A stretch of DNA of 64,000 nucleotides from Micromonospora cremea (GTDB lineage: Bacteria > Actinomycetota > Actinomycetes > Mycobacteriales > Micromonosporaceae), in assembly GCF_900143515.1 (NCBI RefSeq), contig NZ_FSQT01000002.1, positions 1,241,501 to 1,305,500 on the forward strand, given 5' to 3'. The notes under the pieces are model-generated. The model saw only the letters and a program-made list of their open reading frames with translations, had not been told where the DNA came from and searched no databases. Shown here piece by piece: positions 43,192 through 53,323 of this stretch (the first letter of the stretch is position 1; every line of letters starts with the position of its first letter). The position numbers and the translations under genes were made by a program.

Positions 43192-43226
43192 GAACGGGGT
43201 GCCCGCGGTCCGCGGGCACCCCGTTC
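43192..43226. terminator. Bidirectional terminator between psd and pssA
   Basis: GAACGGGGTGCCCGCG pairs perfectly with CGCGGGCACCCCGTTC (16 bp) around a 3-base turn. It fills most of the 60 bases between the convergent stops. Confidence 0.8.
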
Positions 43227-43238
43227 TCCTTGCGCGAA

Positions 43239-44252
43239 TCAGGCGGTACGACGCTGCCGCAGCCAGAGCACCGGCCCGCTGACCAGGTAACCCACCACGA
43301 TCAGGGCGAACGTGAGCCGGATGTCGACCAGTGCGCCGATCACCGGGGCCAGCCAGAGCCACGGCGGCAGCTTGACCAGCCGGGCGAGCTTGGCGTACGG
43401 GAAGCTGGAGACCATCGCGAAGGCGAGCAGCGCCACCCCGGCGACCAGCACGGGGCCGGGCACGGGCAGGCCGATCGCGACGGTCACGGCGAGCACCGCG
43501 GCCGCCATGGTGGTGGGCACCCCGCAGAAGAAGCGGCCGTCCTTCGGCGAGACGTTGAAACGGGCCAGCCGGATCGCGGCACAAGCCGCGACCAGGGCGC
43601 AGGCCACCGCCGCCGCGGCCGTCGACACCGAGCCGGCGAGCGAGGCGTAGACCACAACCGGTGCGGCGAGGCCGAACGAGCACATGTCGGCCAGCGAATC
43701 CATCTGCGCGCCGAACGGGCTGGCCACGTTGAGCCGGCGAGCCAGCGCGCCGTCCAGGCCGTCGAAGGCGACGCAGGCGATCAGGCAGAGCGCGGCGATG
43801 CGCACCTCACCCTGCATGGCCTGGAAGATGGCGAGCATGCCGAGCATCAGGCTGGCCAGCGTGCACGCGTTGACCAGGCCGAACTTCATCCGGCGGGCGA
43901 CCGTGCGCTCGCCGGGGAGCAGTGGGATCGACCGGGACGAAGCCTCGTCGGCGTGCGCGACCGGCGGCAGCGCCGGGCTCACCGGCATGACGGCCTCGAT
44001 GTCCGGTCGGCCCGCGCCGAGCGATGGGCGGCCGAGGCGGTCCAGGCCGTAGCGGCGGCGCTGCCGGTCGGCGTACCGGTGCTCGGGCAGCGCCACGTCG
44101 GTGGTCCGCAGGTCGCCGTCGCGGCGGCCCACACGGACCAGCAGCACCTGGCGCGCGAACGTGCTGCTGCGGCGCAACCGGCCCGCCCAGCGACGCCCGG
44201 CGGGGCGCGGACTGTCAGTAGTACGACGCCGGCGCCATAGGGCTCTCGGCAC
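43239..44252 (-). CDS. pssA: CDP-diacylglycerol-serine O-phosphatidyltransferase
   Basis: Makes phosphatidylserine, the substrate of Psd. 337 aa from the GTG at 44252, which follows GGAGGAAAC, the best ribosome site in the region. The CDP-alcohol phosphatidyltransferase motif is complete: FDGLDGALARRLNVASPFGA followed by QMDSLADM, giving the DG-x2-AR-x8-G-x3-D-x3-D pattern. About eight hydrophobic helices follow from residue 160 on. The first 140 residues are an unusual arginine-rich extension with no recognised domain (RRRRTTDS, RQRRRYGLDRLGR). A downstream start near MPVSPALPP or MKFGLVNACT would give the usual short form. Confidence 0.9.
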   Translation of the reverse strand: MPRALWRRRRTTDSPRPAGRRWAGRLRRSSTFARQVLLVRVGRRDGDLRTTDVALPEHRYADRQRRRYGLDRLGRPSLGAGRPDIEAVMPVSPALPPVAHADEASSRSIPLLPGERTVARRMKFGLVNACTLASLMLGMLAIFQAMQGEVRIAALCLIACVAFDGLDGALARRLNVASPFGAQMDSLADMCSFGLAAPVVVYASLAGSVSTAAAAVACALVAACAAIRLARFNVSPKDGRFFCGVPTTMAAAVLAVTVAIGLPVPGPVLVAGVALLAFAMVSSFPYAKLARLVKLPPWLWLAPVIGALVDIRLTFALIVVGYLVSGPVLWLRQRRTA

Positions 44253-44522
44253 GTTTCCTCCATCACCGGATCGGCTGCCCGCCGTGGGGCGGGTGTCCGG
44301 CCGTCTCGTGCCGGACCTTGCGTGGCCCGGCAGCCGTTTTGCGGAGTACACCATCGCATAAGGGGACAGGACTTGGCGATAGCTGCCGGCGGTACTTATA
44401 TCTGGCTCAAACCGCGCGAACCGCACTCTTATTCCCACGCCGGGCCTCATCGCCCGTTTCCTCCATCATTCCCGCCATCGACTGTACCGGAGGGCCACCA
44501 TCTCGGCTCAGCGAGCGGAGAG

Positions 44523-45428
44523 CTATCGACCCGACTGCCCGATTGCGGAGGCAGCGATCCCGGTCAACGGCAGGTCGGCGGCCTCGGCCAGGGTGAACCA
44601 GCCGGCCCGCGCCGTCGAACCGCCGGCCGACTCGGTGACCACCGCGTCGGTTGGTACGTCCACCAGCACCCGATAGATCACCCGGACGCCGTGCCAGTCC
44701 AGCGGCCGCCCCTCCGGGCCGAACGCGGCAGGGTTGTGCAGATTGTCCACCCCGAGCAGCTCCACCACCCGGCCCAACTGACCGCCCTCCTCGACCAGCT
44801 CACGGAGCAGCCCGGTGGTTGGTTGCTCGCCGTGATCGGTGCCGCCACCCGGCAGGTGCCACCTGCCGGCCCCCGGATAGCCGTCCGCGATCTGGGTGAG
44901 GAGGATCCGCCCGGCCGGATCGGTGACCAGCCCGTACGCTCCGAAGCGCAGCCGACGGTCGGGGTGCGCCGGCGGGAACGGCTCGGCGGGCCGGTGGGCA
45001 CCGGTCGCAAGCGGGGTGACCGGCAGGCCGAGCAGCTCGGCGCTGAACGGTGCCAGTGGCAGGCGGGCCGCCTCGGCCGTGGTGACCCAGCGAGCCTGGT
45101 CGGTCGGGCCGTCGACGGCGTCGCGCAGCGTGCCGCCGCGCGCGCTCAGGTCGAACGCCAACCGGTCGGTGTGCAGGGCGACGTCGTCCTCGGGGTAGGT
45201 GGTCACGTCGGCGACGGCCGCCCGCAGCCGGTCCACCGTCACGGTGAGCCCGGTCTGCCGGGCCACCTCCCGGATCACCGCGTGCTCCGGATGCTCGGCG
45301 TGTGCCACCGCACCCCCCGGCAGCCGCCACACCCCCGGAACGTCGCCCCCAACCCCTTCCCGAACCATCAGGACCCGCCCCGAGTCCCACAGAATCCCGT
45401 GGACCCCCACACCCCGCCGCAGTTCCAT
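44523..45428 (-). CDS. Double-NUDIX hydrolase-like protein 1
   Basis: 301 aa made of two NUDIX folds. The second (about residues 160-290) has an intact box, GGGTDHGEQPTTGLLRELVE then EGG (194-216), matching G-x5-E-x7-RE-x2-EE-x-G. The first (about 5-135) has GGAVAHAEHPEHAVIREVAR then QTG (38-60), where the two metal-binding glutamates are Arg and Gln, so it is probably inactive. NUDIX enzymes cleave nucleoside diphosphates linked to another group; the substrate is unknown. A paralogue with the same plan lies upstream at 45567. The start is an ATG at 45428. Confidence 0.88.
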   Translation of the reverse strand: MELRRGVGVHGILWDSGRVLMVREGVGGDVPGVWRLPGGAVAHAEHPEHAVIREVARQTGLTVTVDRLRAAVADVTTYPEDDVALHTDRLAFDLSARGGTLRDAVDGPTDQARWVTTAEAARLPLAPFSAELLGLPVTPLATGAHRPAEPFPPAHPDRRLRFGAYGLVTDPAGRILLTQIADGYPGAGRWHLPGGGTDHGEQPTTGLLRELVEEGGQLGRVVELLGVDNLHNPAAFGPEGRPLDWHGVRVIYRVLVDVPTDAVVTESAGGSTARAGWFTLAEAADLPLTGIAASAIGQSGR

Positions 45429-45459
45429 CCCGCTCCCCGCTCCCCCGCCATCACCCGTC

Positions 45460-45514
45460 GATCATGAAGTTATCGCCGTCCATCTCGGCGCGTCCTGACA
45501 ATAACTTCATGATC
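45460..45514. repeat. Intergenic inverted repeat, GATC-N6 family, copy C
   Basis: GATCATGAAGTTAT (45460-45473) pairs perfectly with ATAACTTCATGATC (45501-45514) around 27 bases. The arms are the same as in copy A, 38 kb away. Unlike the other copies it lies between two genes on the same strand, just before the double-NUDIX gene 1 start and after the stop of gene 2. Confidence 0.85.
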
Positions 45515-45566
45515 AACGCGGGGAAGGGGGGCCGGGGGGGCCGGGGAGGGGGTCGGGGTGGGGGGG

Positions 45567-46517
45567 TTAGGTGAGTTGGGCGGCTTGGACGGCTTCGGCG
45601 GTCACCTCGGTGAGGTGGTGGGTGGGGAGGGCGCCCAGCTCCTCGCGGGCGAACCAGCGGGCCTCGCAGGTGGAGCCGCCGACGTCGGCCACCGTCAACG
45701 GGTTCGGCTGGTCGACCACCACCCGGTAGAAGGCGCGGACCCCGTGCCAGTCGATCGGGTAACCCTCCGGGCCGAGCGAGGCGGCGTCGCGGTGGCTAGC
45801 CACGCCGAGCAGCTCGACCAGGCGACCGGTCTGGCCGGTCTCCTCGACCAGCTCCCGGATCAGCGCCGCGCCCGGCTGCTCGCCGTAGTCGGTGCCGCCG
45901 CCAGGCAGGTGCCAGCAGCCGGCGCCCGGGTAGCCGTCGGAGACCCGGGTGAGCAGGACCCGCCCGGCCGGGTCGGTGCACACCGCGTACGCGGCGAAGC
46001 GCTGCGCCCGGTGCAGCCCGTCCGGGCCGGGCACCGCGTAGAAGGAGGGGAACTCGGGCGCCTCGTCGGGCACCACGTCGGCCGAGGAGGCCGGCAGCCC
46101 GAGGGCACGCGCGGTGAACGAGCGCAGCGGCAGGCGCCGGGCCTCGTCGAGGGTGTACCAGCGGGCCAGGTCCGTGGGCCGCTCGCCGACCCGGTCGGCC
46201 AGCGTGCCGCCGCGCACCGCCACCCGGTAGATCAGCCGGTCGGTGTGGATGGTGATACCGCGCTCCGGCAGGGCCCGCATGTCGGCGAGCACGTCGGCCA
46301 GGCCCGAGACGGCGACCGAGAGGCCGGTCTCGGCGGCGGTCTCCCGGACCACCGTGTGGTTCGGGTCCTCGCCGTGGTCGACCGCCCCGCCGGGCAACGA
46401 CCACGTGCCGGGCGTGCCGGAGCGCTCCGATGCACGGACCAGCAACACTCGGCCGTCTGAGTCAGCACAAACTGCGTATGCCGCGATCCTGCGGAGCGGC
46501 TCCAGCAAGGTGGTCAC
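45567..46517 (-). CDS. Double-NUDIX hydrolase-like protein 2
   Basis: 316 aa, GTG start at 46517. Two NUDIX folds, as in its neighbour. The second box, GGGTDYGEQPGAALIRELVE then ETG, is intact. The first, GGAVDHGEDPNHTVVRETAA then ETG (43-65), keeps one of the paired glutamates and replaces the other with Ala, less decayed than in the neighbour. PGTWSLPGGAVDHGE in the first half and GCWHLPGGGTDYGE in the second show the internal duplication. The gene pair therefore arose by fusion of two NUDIX units, then duplication of the fused gene. Confidence 0.88.
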   Translation of the reverse strand: MTTLLEPLRRIAAYAVCADSDGRVLLVRASERSGTPGTWSLPGGAVDHGEDPNHTVVRETAAETGLSVAVSGLADVLADMRALPERGITIHTDRLIYRVAVRGGTLADRVGERPTDLARWYTLDEARRLPLRSFTARALGLPASSADVVPDEAPEFPSFYAVPGPDGLHRAQRFAAYAVCTDPAGRVLLTRVSDGYPGAGCWHLPGGGTDYGEQPGAALIRELVEETGQTGRLVELLGVASHRDAASLGPEGYPIDWHGVRAFYRVVVDQPNPLTVADVGGSTCEARWFAREELGALPTHHLTEVTAEAVQAAQLT

Positions 46518-46660
46518 GGAAGCAAATTCTCCCCGGGCGGGGTTACCGGAACGGAAAAGAGTCGGATTCCTGACTGTCTGACCCCGATCAGGGATCGGTC
46601 AGGGTAAGGATCCGGGCGGTCACCGAGGGCGGGCCGGGCACCGGCGCGGAGTGTGGAGGC

Positions 46661-47002
46661 ATGACATCCACCACCGCTCCCCACGCCCCGTACAAGCAGC
46701 TACGGCGACCCACCACCGACCGCATGGTCGCCGGTGTCGCCAGCGGCCTCGGCCGCTACTTCGACATCGACCCCACCCTGGTCCGGGTGATCTTCGCGGT
46801 CAGCGGCCTGCTCACCGGTGGGCTGGCGCTGTTCGCGTACCCGATCATGTGGTTCCTGATGCCCGAGGAGCCCACCGGCGCGCCGGCCTGGCCGCACCCG
46901 GCGGGCGTCGCGCCGCAGGGCCCGCCGGCCACCGCCGGGCCCACGCCCGGCGAGCCGGACCGGGGGTACGCCCCGACGCCGCCCTACCCGCCGGTCGGCT
47001 GA
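46661..47002 (+). CDS. Small PspC-domain protein
   Basis: 113 aa. Residues 12-70 are a single PspC domain: KQLRRPTTDRMVAGVASGLG, RYFDIDPTLVRVIFAVSGLL, and FAYPIMWFLMPEE, giving two close hydrophobic stretches. The last 40 residues are Pro/Gly/Ala-rich. PspC proteins help cells meet membrane stress. This is the third PspC gene in 10 kb, after those at 37828 and 39252. It is convergent with guaA, with only 7 bases between the stops. Confidence 0.88.
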   Translation: MTSTTAPHAPYKQLRRPTTDRMVAGVASGLGRYFDIDPTLVRVIFAVSGLLTGGLALFAYPIMWFLMPEEPTGAPAWPHPAGVAPQGPPATAGPTPGEPDRGYAPTPPYPPVG

Positions 47003-47006
47003 GGTG

Positions 47007-48566
<1,560 letters not shown>

Positions 48567-48637
48567 GTGCACAAAGCCTACCGACAGTCACCGCCGCCCC
48601 CGGCACCGGCTCGCCCCCAGCGCCCCGCCAGGGTGGG

Positions 48638-50335
48638 TCAGGGGCGCAGGGCGGCGGGAGCGTCGGCGGGGACGGCGGGGGTGTGCGGCGCGACCGGGTC
48701 CACCCGGCGGTACGGGCTGCCGAGCGGGGGCCGGGGGTCGGGGTGGTCCTTGTTGGGCCAGAGGGACATGGCCCGCTCGGCCTGGGCGGTGATCGTCAGC
48801 GACGGGTTGACGCCGAGGTTGGCCGAGACCGCCGCGCCGTCCACCACGTGCAGCCCCGGGTGCCCGTACACCCGGTGGTAGGGATCAATCACCCCGTCGG
48901 CCGGGGTGGCCCCGATCACCGCGCCACCCAGGATGTGCGCGGTCATCGGGATGTCGAACGGCTCGGTGAGCGAGCCGCCGGGCGTACCGCCGATCTCCTC
49001 GGCGAGCAGCCGGGCCGCGGTGTTGCCGGCCGGGATCCAGGTCGGGTTGGGCGCACCGTGGCCTGGGCCGGTCACCAGCCGGCGGCCGAGCGAGCCGCGT
49101 CGCCACCGGGTGGTCAGTGAGTTGTCCACCGACTGCATCACCAGGGCGATCACCGTCCGCTCCGACCAGCCGCGCACCGAGAGCATCCGGGCGGCCAGCC
49201 CCGGCTGCCGCACGATGCTGCCCAGCCAGCGCCGGACCCGGTGCGGGCCCCCGTCGACCAGCAGCGACTGGAGCAACCCCATCGCGTTGGAACCGCGCCC
49301 GTAGCGGACCGGCTCGACGTGCGTCTGCGGGTCGGGGTGGAACGAGCTGGTGATCGCCACCCCCTCGGTGAAGTCCAGCCGCTCGGACCGGGCACGCTGG
49401 CGCGGCACCGAGGCCCCCAGGATCGCCTCCGAGTTGGTCCGGGTCAGCTCGCCCAGGCGCGGCGAGAGCCCCGGCAACGCCCCATCGGCCTTCATCGTGT
49501 GCAGCAGCCGCTGGGTGCCGAGCGCCCCGGCCGCGAAGACCACCTGGTTGGCCTGGATCACCCGGCGGCGGCGACGCAGCCAGGCCCCGGTGCGGACGGT
49601 GTGCACCTCGTACCCGCCGCCGGTGGCCGGCCGGACGGCGGTCACCGTGGTCAGCGGGTGCACCGTGGCGCCCAGCCGCTCGGCGAGCCAGAGGTAGTTC
49701 TTGACCAGCGTGTTCTTCGCCCCGTGCCGGCAGCCCGTCATGCACGAGCCGCAGTGCAGGCAGCCGGTGCGCTCCGGGCCGGCGCCGCCGAAGTACGGGT
49801 CGGCGACCCGCTGGCCGGGGCGGCCGATGTGGACGCCGACCGGGGTGGCGTGGAAGGTGTGCCCCACCCCCATCCGCTCGGCCACCGCCCGCATGGCCCG
49901 GTCCGCGCCGGTGTCCACCGGGTACGTGGTGACGCCGAGCATCCGCTTCGCCTGGTCGTAGTGGCGGGCCAGCTCGTCGCGCCAGTCGGTGATGTCCCGC
50001 CACTGCGGGTCCGTGTAGAAGGCCGGCAGCGGCTCGTAGAGGGTGTTCGCGTAGACCAGCGAACCGCCGCCCACCCCGGCTCCGGAGAGCACCAGCACAC
50101 CACCGCCGGATCGCCGGTCGGCAGGACGGAGCAGGGTGATCCGCTGGATGCCGTAGCAGCCCAGCTTCGGCGCCCACAGGAACCGGCGGGCCCGCCACGA
50201 CGTCTGCGGGAACTCGTCGTCGGCGAACCGCCGGCCCGCTTCCAGCACGCCGACCGAGTAGCCCTTCTCGGCCAGCCGGAGCGCGGTGACGCTGCCGCCG
50301 AAGCCGGACCCGATGACGAGAACGTCGTACCGCAT
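48638..50335 (-). CDS. GMC-family oxidoreductase, ChoD-like
   Basis: 565 aa from the ATG at 50335. The FAD-binding motif VLVIGSGFGGSVTALRLAEK lies at the N-terminus, with GAGVGGGSLVYANTLYEPLP further on. CLHCGSCMTGCRHGAKNTLV (around 195-215) matches the cysteine-containing segment of M. tuberculosis ChoD, an FAD sterol-oxidase-like protein. The C-terminus holds the conserved HILGGAVIGAT and the dinucleotide-binding HVVDGAAVSANLGVNPSLTI. No signal peptide is seen. The substrate is not known. In M. tuberculosis choD lies next to guaB3; here it precedes guaA and is about 6 kb from guaB3. Confidence 0.88.
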   Translation of the reverse strand: MRYDVLVIGSGFGGSVTALRLAEKGYSVGVLEAGRRFADDEFPQTSWRARRFLWAPKLGCYGIQRITLLRPADRRSGGGVLVLSGAGVGGGSLVYANTLYEPLPAFYTDPQWRDITDWRDELARHYDQAKRMLGVTTYPVDTGADRAMRAVAERMGVGHTFHATPVGVHIGRPGQRVADPYFGGAGPERTGCLHCGSCMTGCRHGAKNTLVKNYLWLAERLGATVHPLTTVTAVRPATGGGYEVHTVRTGAWLRRRRRVIQANQVVFAAGALGTQRLLHTMKADGALPGLSPRLGELTRTNSEAILGASVPRQRARSERLDFTEGVAITSSFHPDPQTHVEPVRYGRGSNAMGLLQSLLVDGGPHRVRRWLGSIVRQPGLAARMLSVRGWSERTVIALVMQSVDNSLTTRWRRGSLGRRLVTGPGHGAPNPTWIPAGNTAARLLAEEIGGTPGGSLTEPFDIPMTAHILGGAVIGATPADGVIDPYHRVYGHPGLHVVDGAAVSANLGVNPSLTITAQAERAMSLWPNKDHPDPRPPLGSPYRRVDPVAPHTPAVPADAPAALRP

Positions 50336-50480
50336 GAACGCATCATTACCGGTGAGTAGCGCTCGCGCCAGCGGCAGTTTCGCGCGATCATGCTCCGGCC
50401 GACCGACCCGGCGCATCCCGGCCGCAACCCGGAGCACCCGTCGGAGCGTTGTTCCGGATACGGGTGAAAGGAAATCCACG

Positions 50481-51599
50481 ATGGTCCTCGGATCGATGGC
50501 ACCACGCCGACGGTGGCTGCTGCTGGGGCTGACGGCCCTCGCCGTCGTCGCGCTGGTCACGGCCGGGGCGGTGGTGGTCACCCGGCTGACCGGCGACAGC
50601 ACGCCGGACCGTTCGGCACCGGCCGGCTCGCCGAGCGCCCCGCCGGCCGGCACGCCCAGCGCCAGCCCGACCGGGCCGCCACCGGGCGCCGGCATCACCG
50701 GGCCGCTGAACCTCCTGCTGGTCGGGGTGGACACCCGGGTGAGCGTGCCCGGGTGGGAGCCGCACGCCGACGCCGTGCTGGTGCTGCACGTGCCCAAGGG
50801 GCTGGGCCGCGCGTACCTCTTCTCGCTCCCCCGCGACCTGCTGGTGGACATCCCGGCGTTCCCGAAGGCCGACTACGCCGGTGGCAAGACCAAGCTCACC
50901 CACGCGATGAGCTTCGGCAGCCGGGTGCCGGGCAAGCCCAAGCAGCCGAGCACCGCCCAGGGGTACGAGCTGCTGCGCAGCACTGTCAGCGGGTACACCG
51001 GTCTGCGCATCGACGCCGGCGCGGTGCTCACCTTCACCGGGTTCGACCGGCTGGTGACCGCCCTGGGCGGGGTGGACGTCTACATCGACCAGCGGGTCGC
51101 CTCGCTGCACCGCCGGCCCGACGGCAAGTACCGGGAGAGCGTCCCCGGCGGGTACACCGGGCCGCAGATGGTCTACGAGAAGGGCGAGCGGCACCTCAAC
51201 GGCTGGCAGGCGCTGGACTACTCGCGGCAGCGCTACATCACCGGCGGCGACTACGCCCGGCAGCGCCACCAGCAGCAGCTGATCCGGGCGCTGACCCGCA
51301 AGATCCTGGACGAGGGCCTGGCCCGGCAGCCAGAGCGGATCGACCAGGTGGTCGCCGCGCTGGGCGACACCCTGATCTACGTGGGTGGTCGCCGGATCGT
51401 CGACCTGGCGTACGCGCTGGGCGGGGTGCCGGAGGACCGGTTCGTGGCGGTCGGCCTGCCCGGCTCGGGCGTCGGCAAGGGCAGCGCCTACCGCGGCGAA
51501 CAGCTCACCAGCGTCGGCAAGAAGTTCATCACCGAACTCCGCGCCGGCCGCGCCGACGCCTACCTGTCCGCCAACCCCACCCTACGCATCAAAACCTGA
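50481..51599 (+). CDS. LCP (LytR-CpsA-Psr) family cell-wall ligase
   Basis: 372 aa from the ATG at 50481, behind a GAAAGGAAA site; a much longer upstream frame lacks coding character. A cytoplasmic tag (MAPRRRW) precedes one hydrophobic anchor (LLLGLTALAVVALVTAGAVV), a Pro/Ser linker, then the LCP domain: LNLLLVGVDTR, SLPRDLLVDIPAF, and TFTGFDRLVTALGGVDVYID, then ALDYSRQRYITGGDYARQRH with the arginines that bind the pyrophosphate of the lipid-linked polymer. These enzymes attach glycopolymers to peptidoglycan outside the membrane. It is divergent from the GMC gene and alone on its strand. Confidence 0.93.
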   Translation: MVLGSMAPRRRWLLLGLTALAVVALVTAGAVVVTRLTGDSTPDRSAPAGSPSAPPAGTPSASPTGPPPGAGITGPLNLLLVGVDTRVSVPGWEPHADAVLVLHVPKGLGRAYLFSLPRDLLVDIPAFPKADYAGGKTKLTHAMSFGSRVPGKPKQPSTAQGYELLRSTVSGYTGLRIDAGAVLTFTGFDRLVTALGGVDVYIDQRVASLHRRPDGKYRESVPGGYTGPQMVYEKGERHLNGWQALDYSRQRYITGGDYARQRHQQQLIRALTRKILDEGLARQPERIDQVVAALGDTLIYVGGRRIVDLAYALGGVPEDRFVAVGLPGSGVGKGSAYRGEQLTSVGKKFITELRAGRADAYLSANPTLRIKT

Positions 51600-51627
51600 C
51601 ACCCCCTATCCCCTCCGCCCTCCGCCC

Positions 51628-51696
51628 CGATCTTGCACTTTCGGTCCCCGGTTTACGGAGTTTGCCCGTTTTGTCCGGGCAGCAAGTGCAAGATCG
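51628..51696. repeat. Intergenic inverted repeat, GATC-N6 family, copy D
   Basis: CGATCTTGCACTT (51628-51640) pairs perfectly with AAGTGCAAGATCG (51684-51696) around 43 bases. The flanks add CCTCCGCCCC/GGGGGCGGAGG pairing. The right arm reads GGCAGCAA-GTGCAA-GATC, matching the GGCAACAA-N6-GATC of copy A. It lies between the convergent LCP and M1 peptidase genes. Confidence 0.85.
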
Positions 51697-51756
51697 CGGG
51701 GGCGGAGGGGCGGGGACGAGGGCGGGGGCGGGGGCGGGGGCGGGCGCGGGGTGGGG

Positions 51757-53217
51757 TTAGAGGGGTTTGGGGGTGGGGGGTTTTTTCGTGCCGTAGAGCC
51801 AGGTGTCGAAGAGAGCGTCTAGCTGCTTGCCGGAGATGCGCTCGGCGAGGGCCACGAACTCGGCGGTGGTGGCGGTGCCGTTGCGCTGCTCCGCCGCCCA
51901 GGTCTTGACGATCTCGAAGAACCCCTTGTCGCCGACGGCCACCCGCAGGGCGTGCAGGGTCATCCCGCCGCGCTGGTAGACCGACTCGCTGAACAGCCCC
52001 TTCACCCCGGGCTTGCCCGGCGGCGTCCTCCACACCTGTGCCGGCACCTGGGCGTACCGGATGTCGAACGCCTGCTCGGCCGTGTACTCCTTGGTGTGCT
52101 CGGCCCAGAGCCACTCCGCGTACGTGGCGAAGCCCTCGTTGAGCCAGATGTCCTCCCACTTGGCCAGCGCCACGCTGTCGCCGAACCACTGGTGGGCCAG
52201 CTCGTGCGCGACCACCTCGGTGTTCTCGCCCTGCCGGAAGAAGCTGGCGGAGTAGACCGGGCGGCTCTGCGTCTCCAGGGCGTAGTTGATCCGGCTGTCG
52301 GAGACAACCACACCGCCGTACGCGTCGAACGGGTACGGCCCGAACACGCTCTCCAGGTAGTCGGCCACCTTGACGGTCTTCGCGATCGAGGCGTCCGCCG
52401 CGCCCTTGGCCACCTTCGTGGTGACCGCGCTGTACACCGGCCGTCCCTTGTGCTCACCGGTGGTGATCCGGAACTTGCCGATCACCAGCGTGCTCAGGTA
52501 GCTGGCCATCGGCGACTTCTCCGACCATTTCCAGGTGGTCCAGCCGTCCTTGCTGGTCTTGCCACCCGGTACGCCGTTGCTGACGGCGGTCACACCGTCC
52601 GGGACGGTGATCTCGAAGTCGTAGGCCGCCTTGTCGGAGGGGTGGTCGTTGACCGGGAACCAGGTGCTCGCCGACTCGGGCTGGCCCAGCGCGATGGCGC
52701 CGTCGGAGGTGTGCAGGAACCCGCCGTCGCCGAGCACCTCGTTCTTCAACGGCTTCGGCTGCCCTTCGTACCCGATCTCGGCGACGAAGCCGTTGCCCGT
52801 GATCAGGCCGGTGGCCGGCTTGATCACCAGCTCGTTCTTCTCCCGGGTGTGGGTGGCCGGGGCGCCGTCCACGGTGACCGTCTTGACGGTCAGGCCGGCC
52901 AGGTCGAGGTTGAACGCCGACAGATCGGCGGTCGCGGTGGCCTGCACCGTCGCCGTGCCGGTCAGCTGGTCCTTCGCCGGGTCGTACCGCACCTTGACGG
53001 TGTACCGGCCGACGTCGTAGCCACCGTTGCCGTAGGTGGGGAAGTAGGCGTCACCGGCCCCGGCCGCGCCGGGCTTGAACGTCCGCGACGGCGTCGGGGA
53101 AACGCTCGCTGACGGCGCCGCCTCCGGTGCGGTCGAGTCGCATCCGGACAGTGCGAGCGCCCCGGTCACCAGCAGACCCGCGCCCACCCGCAGCCTGTGC
53201 CGCGTCACCCACATCAC
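51757..53217 (-). CDS. M1-family metallopeptidase lipoprotein 1
   Basis: 486 aa. The signal peptide (TRHRLRVGAGLLVTGALAL) ends in LSGC, a lipobox, so it is anchored outside the membrane. The N-terminal beta domain has FNLDLAGLTVKTVTVDGAPA, followed by the catalytic domain with VVAHELAHQWFGDSVALAKW and DIWLNEGFATYAEWLW, giving the HEXXH-x18-E zinc site. It lacks the long C-terminal helical domain of ePepN-type enzymes, as is common for short bacterial M1 lipoproteins. It probably trims N-terminal residues from extracellular peptides. It lies downstream of a paralogue by 106 bases. Confidence 0.92.
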   Translation of the reverse strand: MMWVTRHRLRVGAGLLVTGALALSGCDSTAPEAAPSASVSPTPSRTFKPGAAGAGDAYFPTYGNGGYDVGRYTVKVRYDPAKDQLTGTATVQATATADLSAFNLDLAGLTVKTVTVDGAPATHTREKNELVIKPATGLITGNGFVAEIGYEGQPKPLKNEVLGDGGFLHTSDGAIALGQPESASTWFPVNDHPSDKAAYDFEITVPDGVTAVSNGVPGGKTSKDGWTTWKWSEKSPMASYLSTLVIGKFRITTGEHKGRPVYSAVTTKVAKGAADASIAKTVKVADYLESVFGPYPFDAYGGVVVSDSRINYALETQSRPVYSASFFRQGENTEVVAHELAHQWFGDSVALAKWEDIWLNEGFATYAEWLWAEHTKEYTAEQAFDIRYAQVPAQVWRTPPGKPGVKGLFSESVYQRGGMTLHALRVAVGDKGFFEIVKTWAAEQRNGTATTAEFVALAERISGKQLDALFDTWLYGTKKPPTPKPL

Positions 53218-53323
53218 GAGCCCTCCCCCTTACGGCGGCGGAGGCGGCCTGCGCCACCCCACGCGAACGGCGTCCGCCCGCCGATCGCAGGCGGCAGCCT
53301 ATCGACCGATCATCGCGGCCCCG

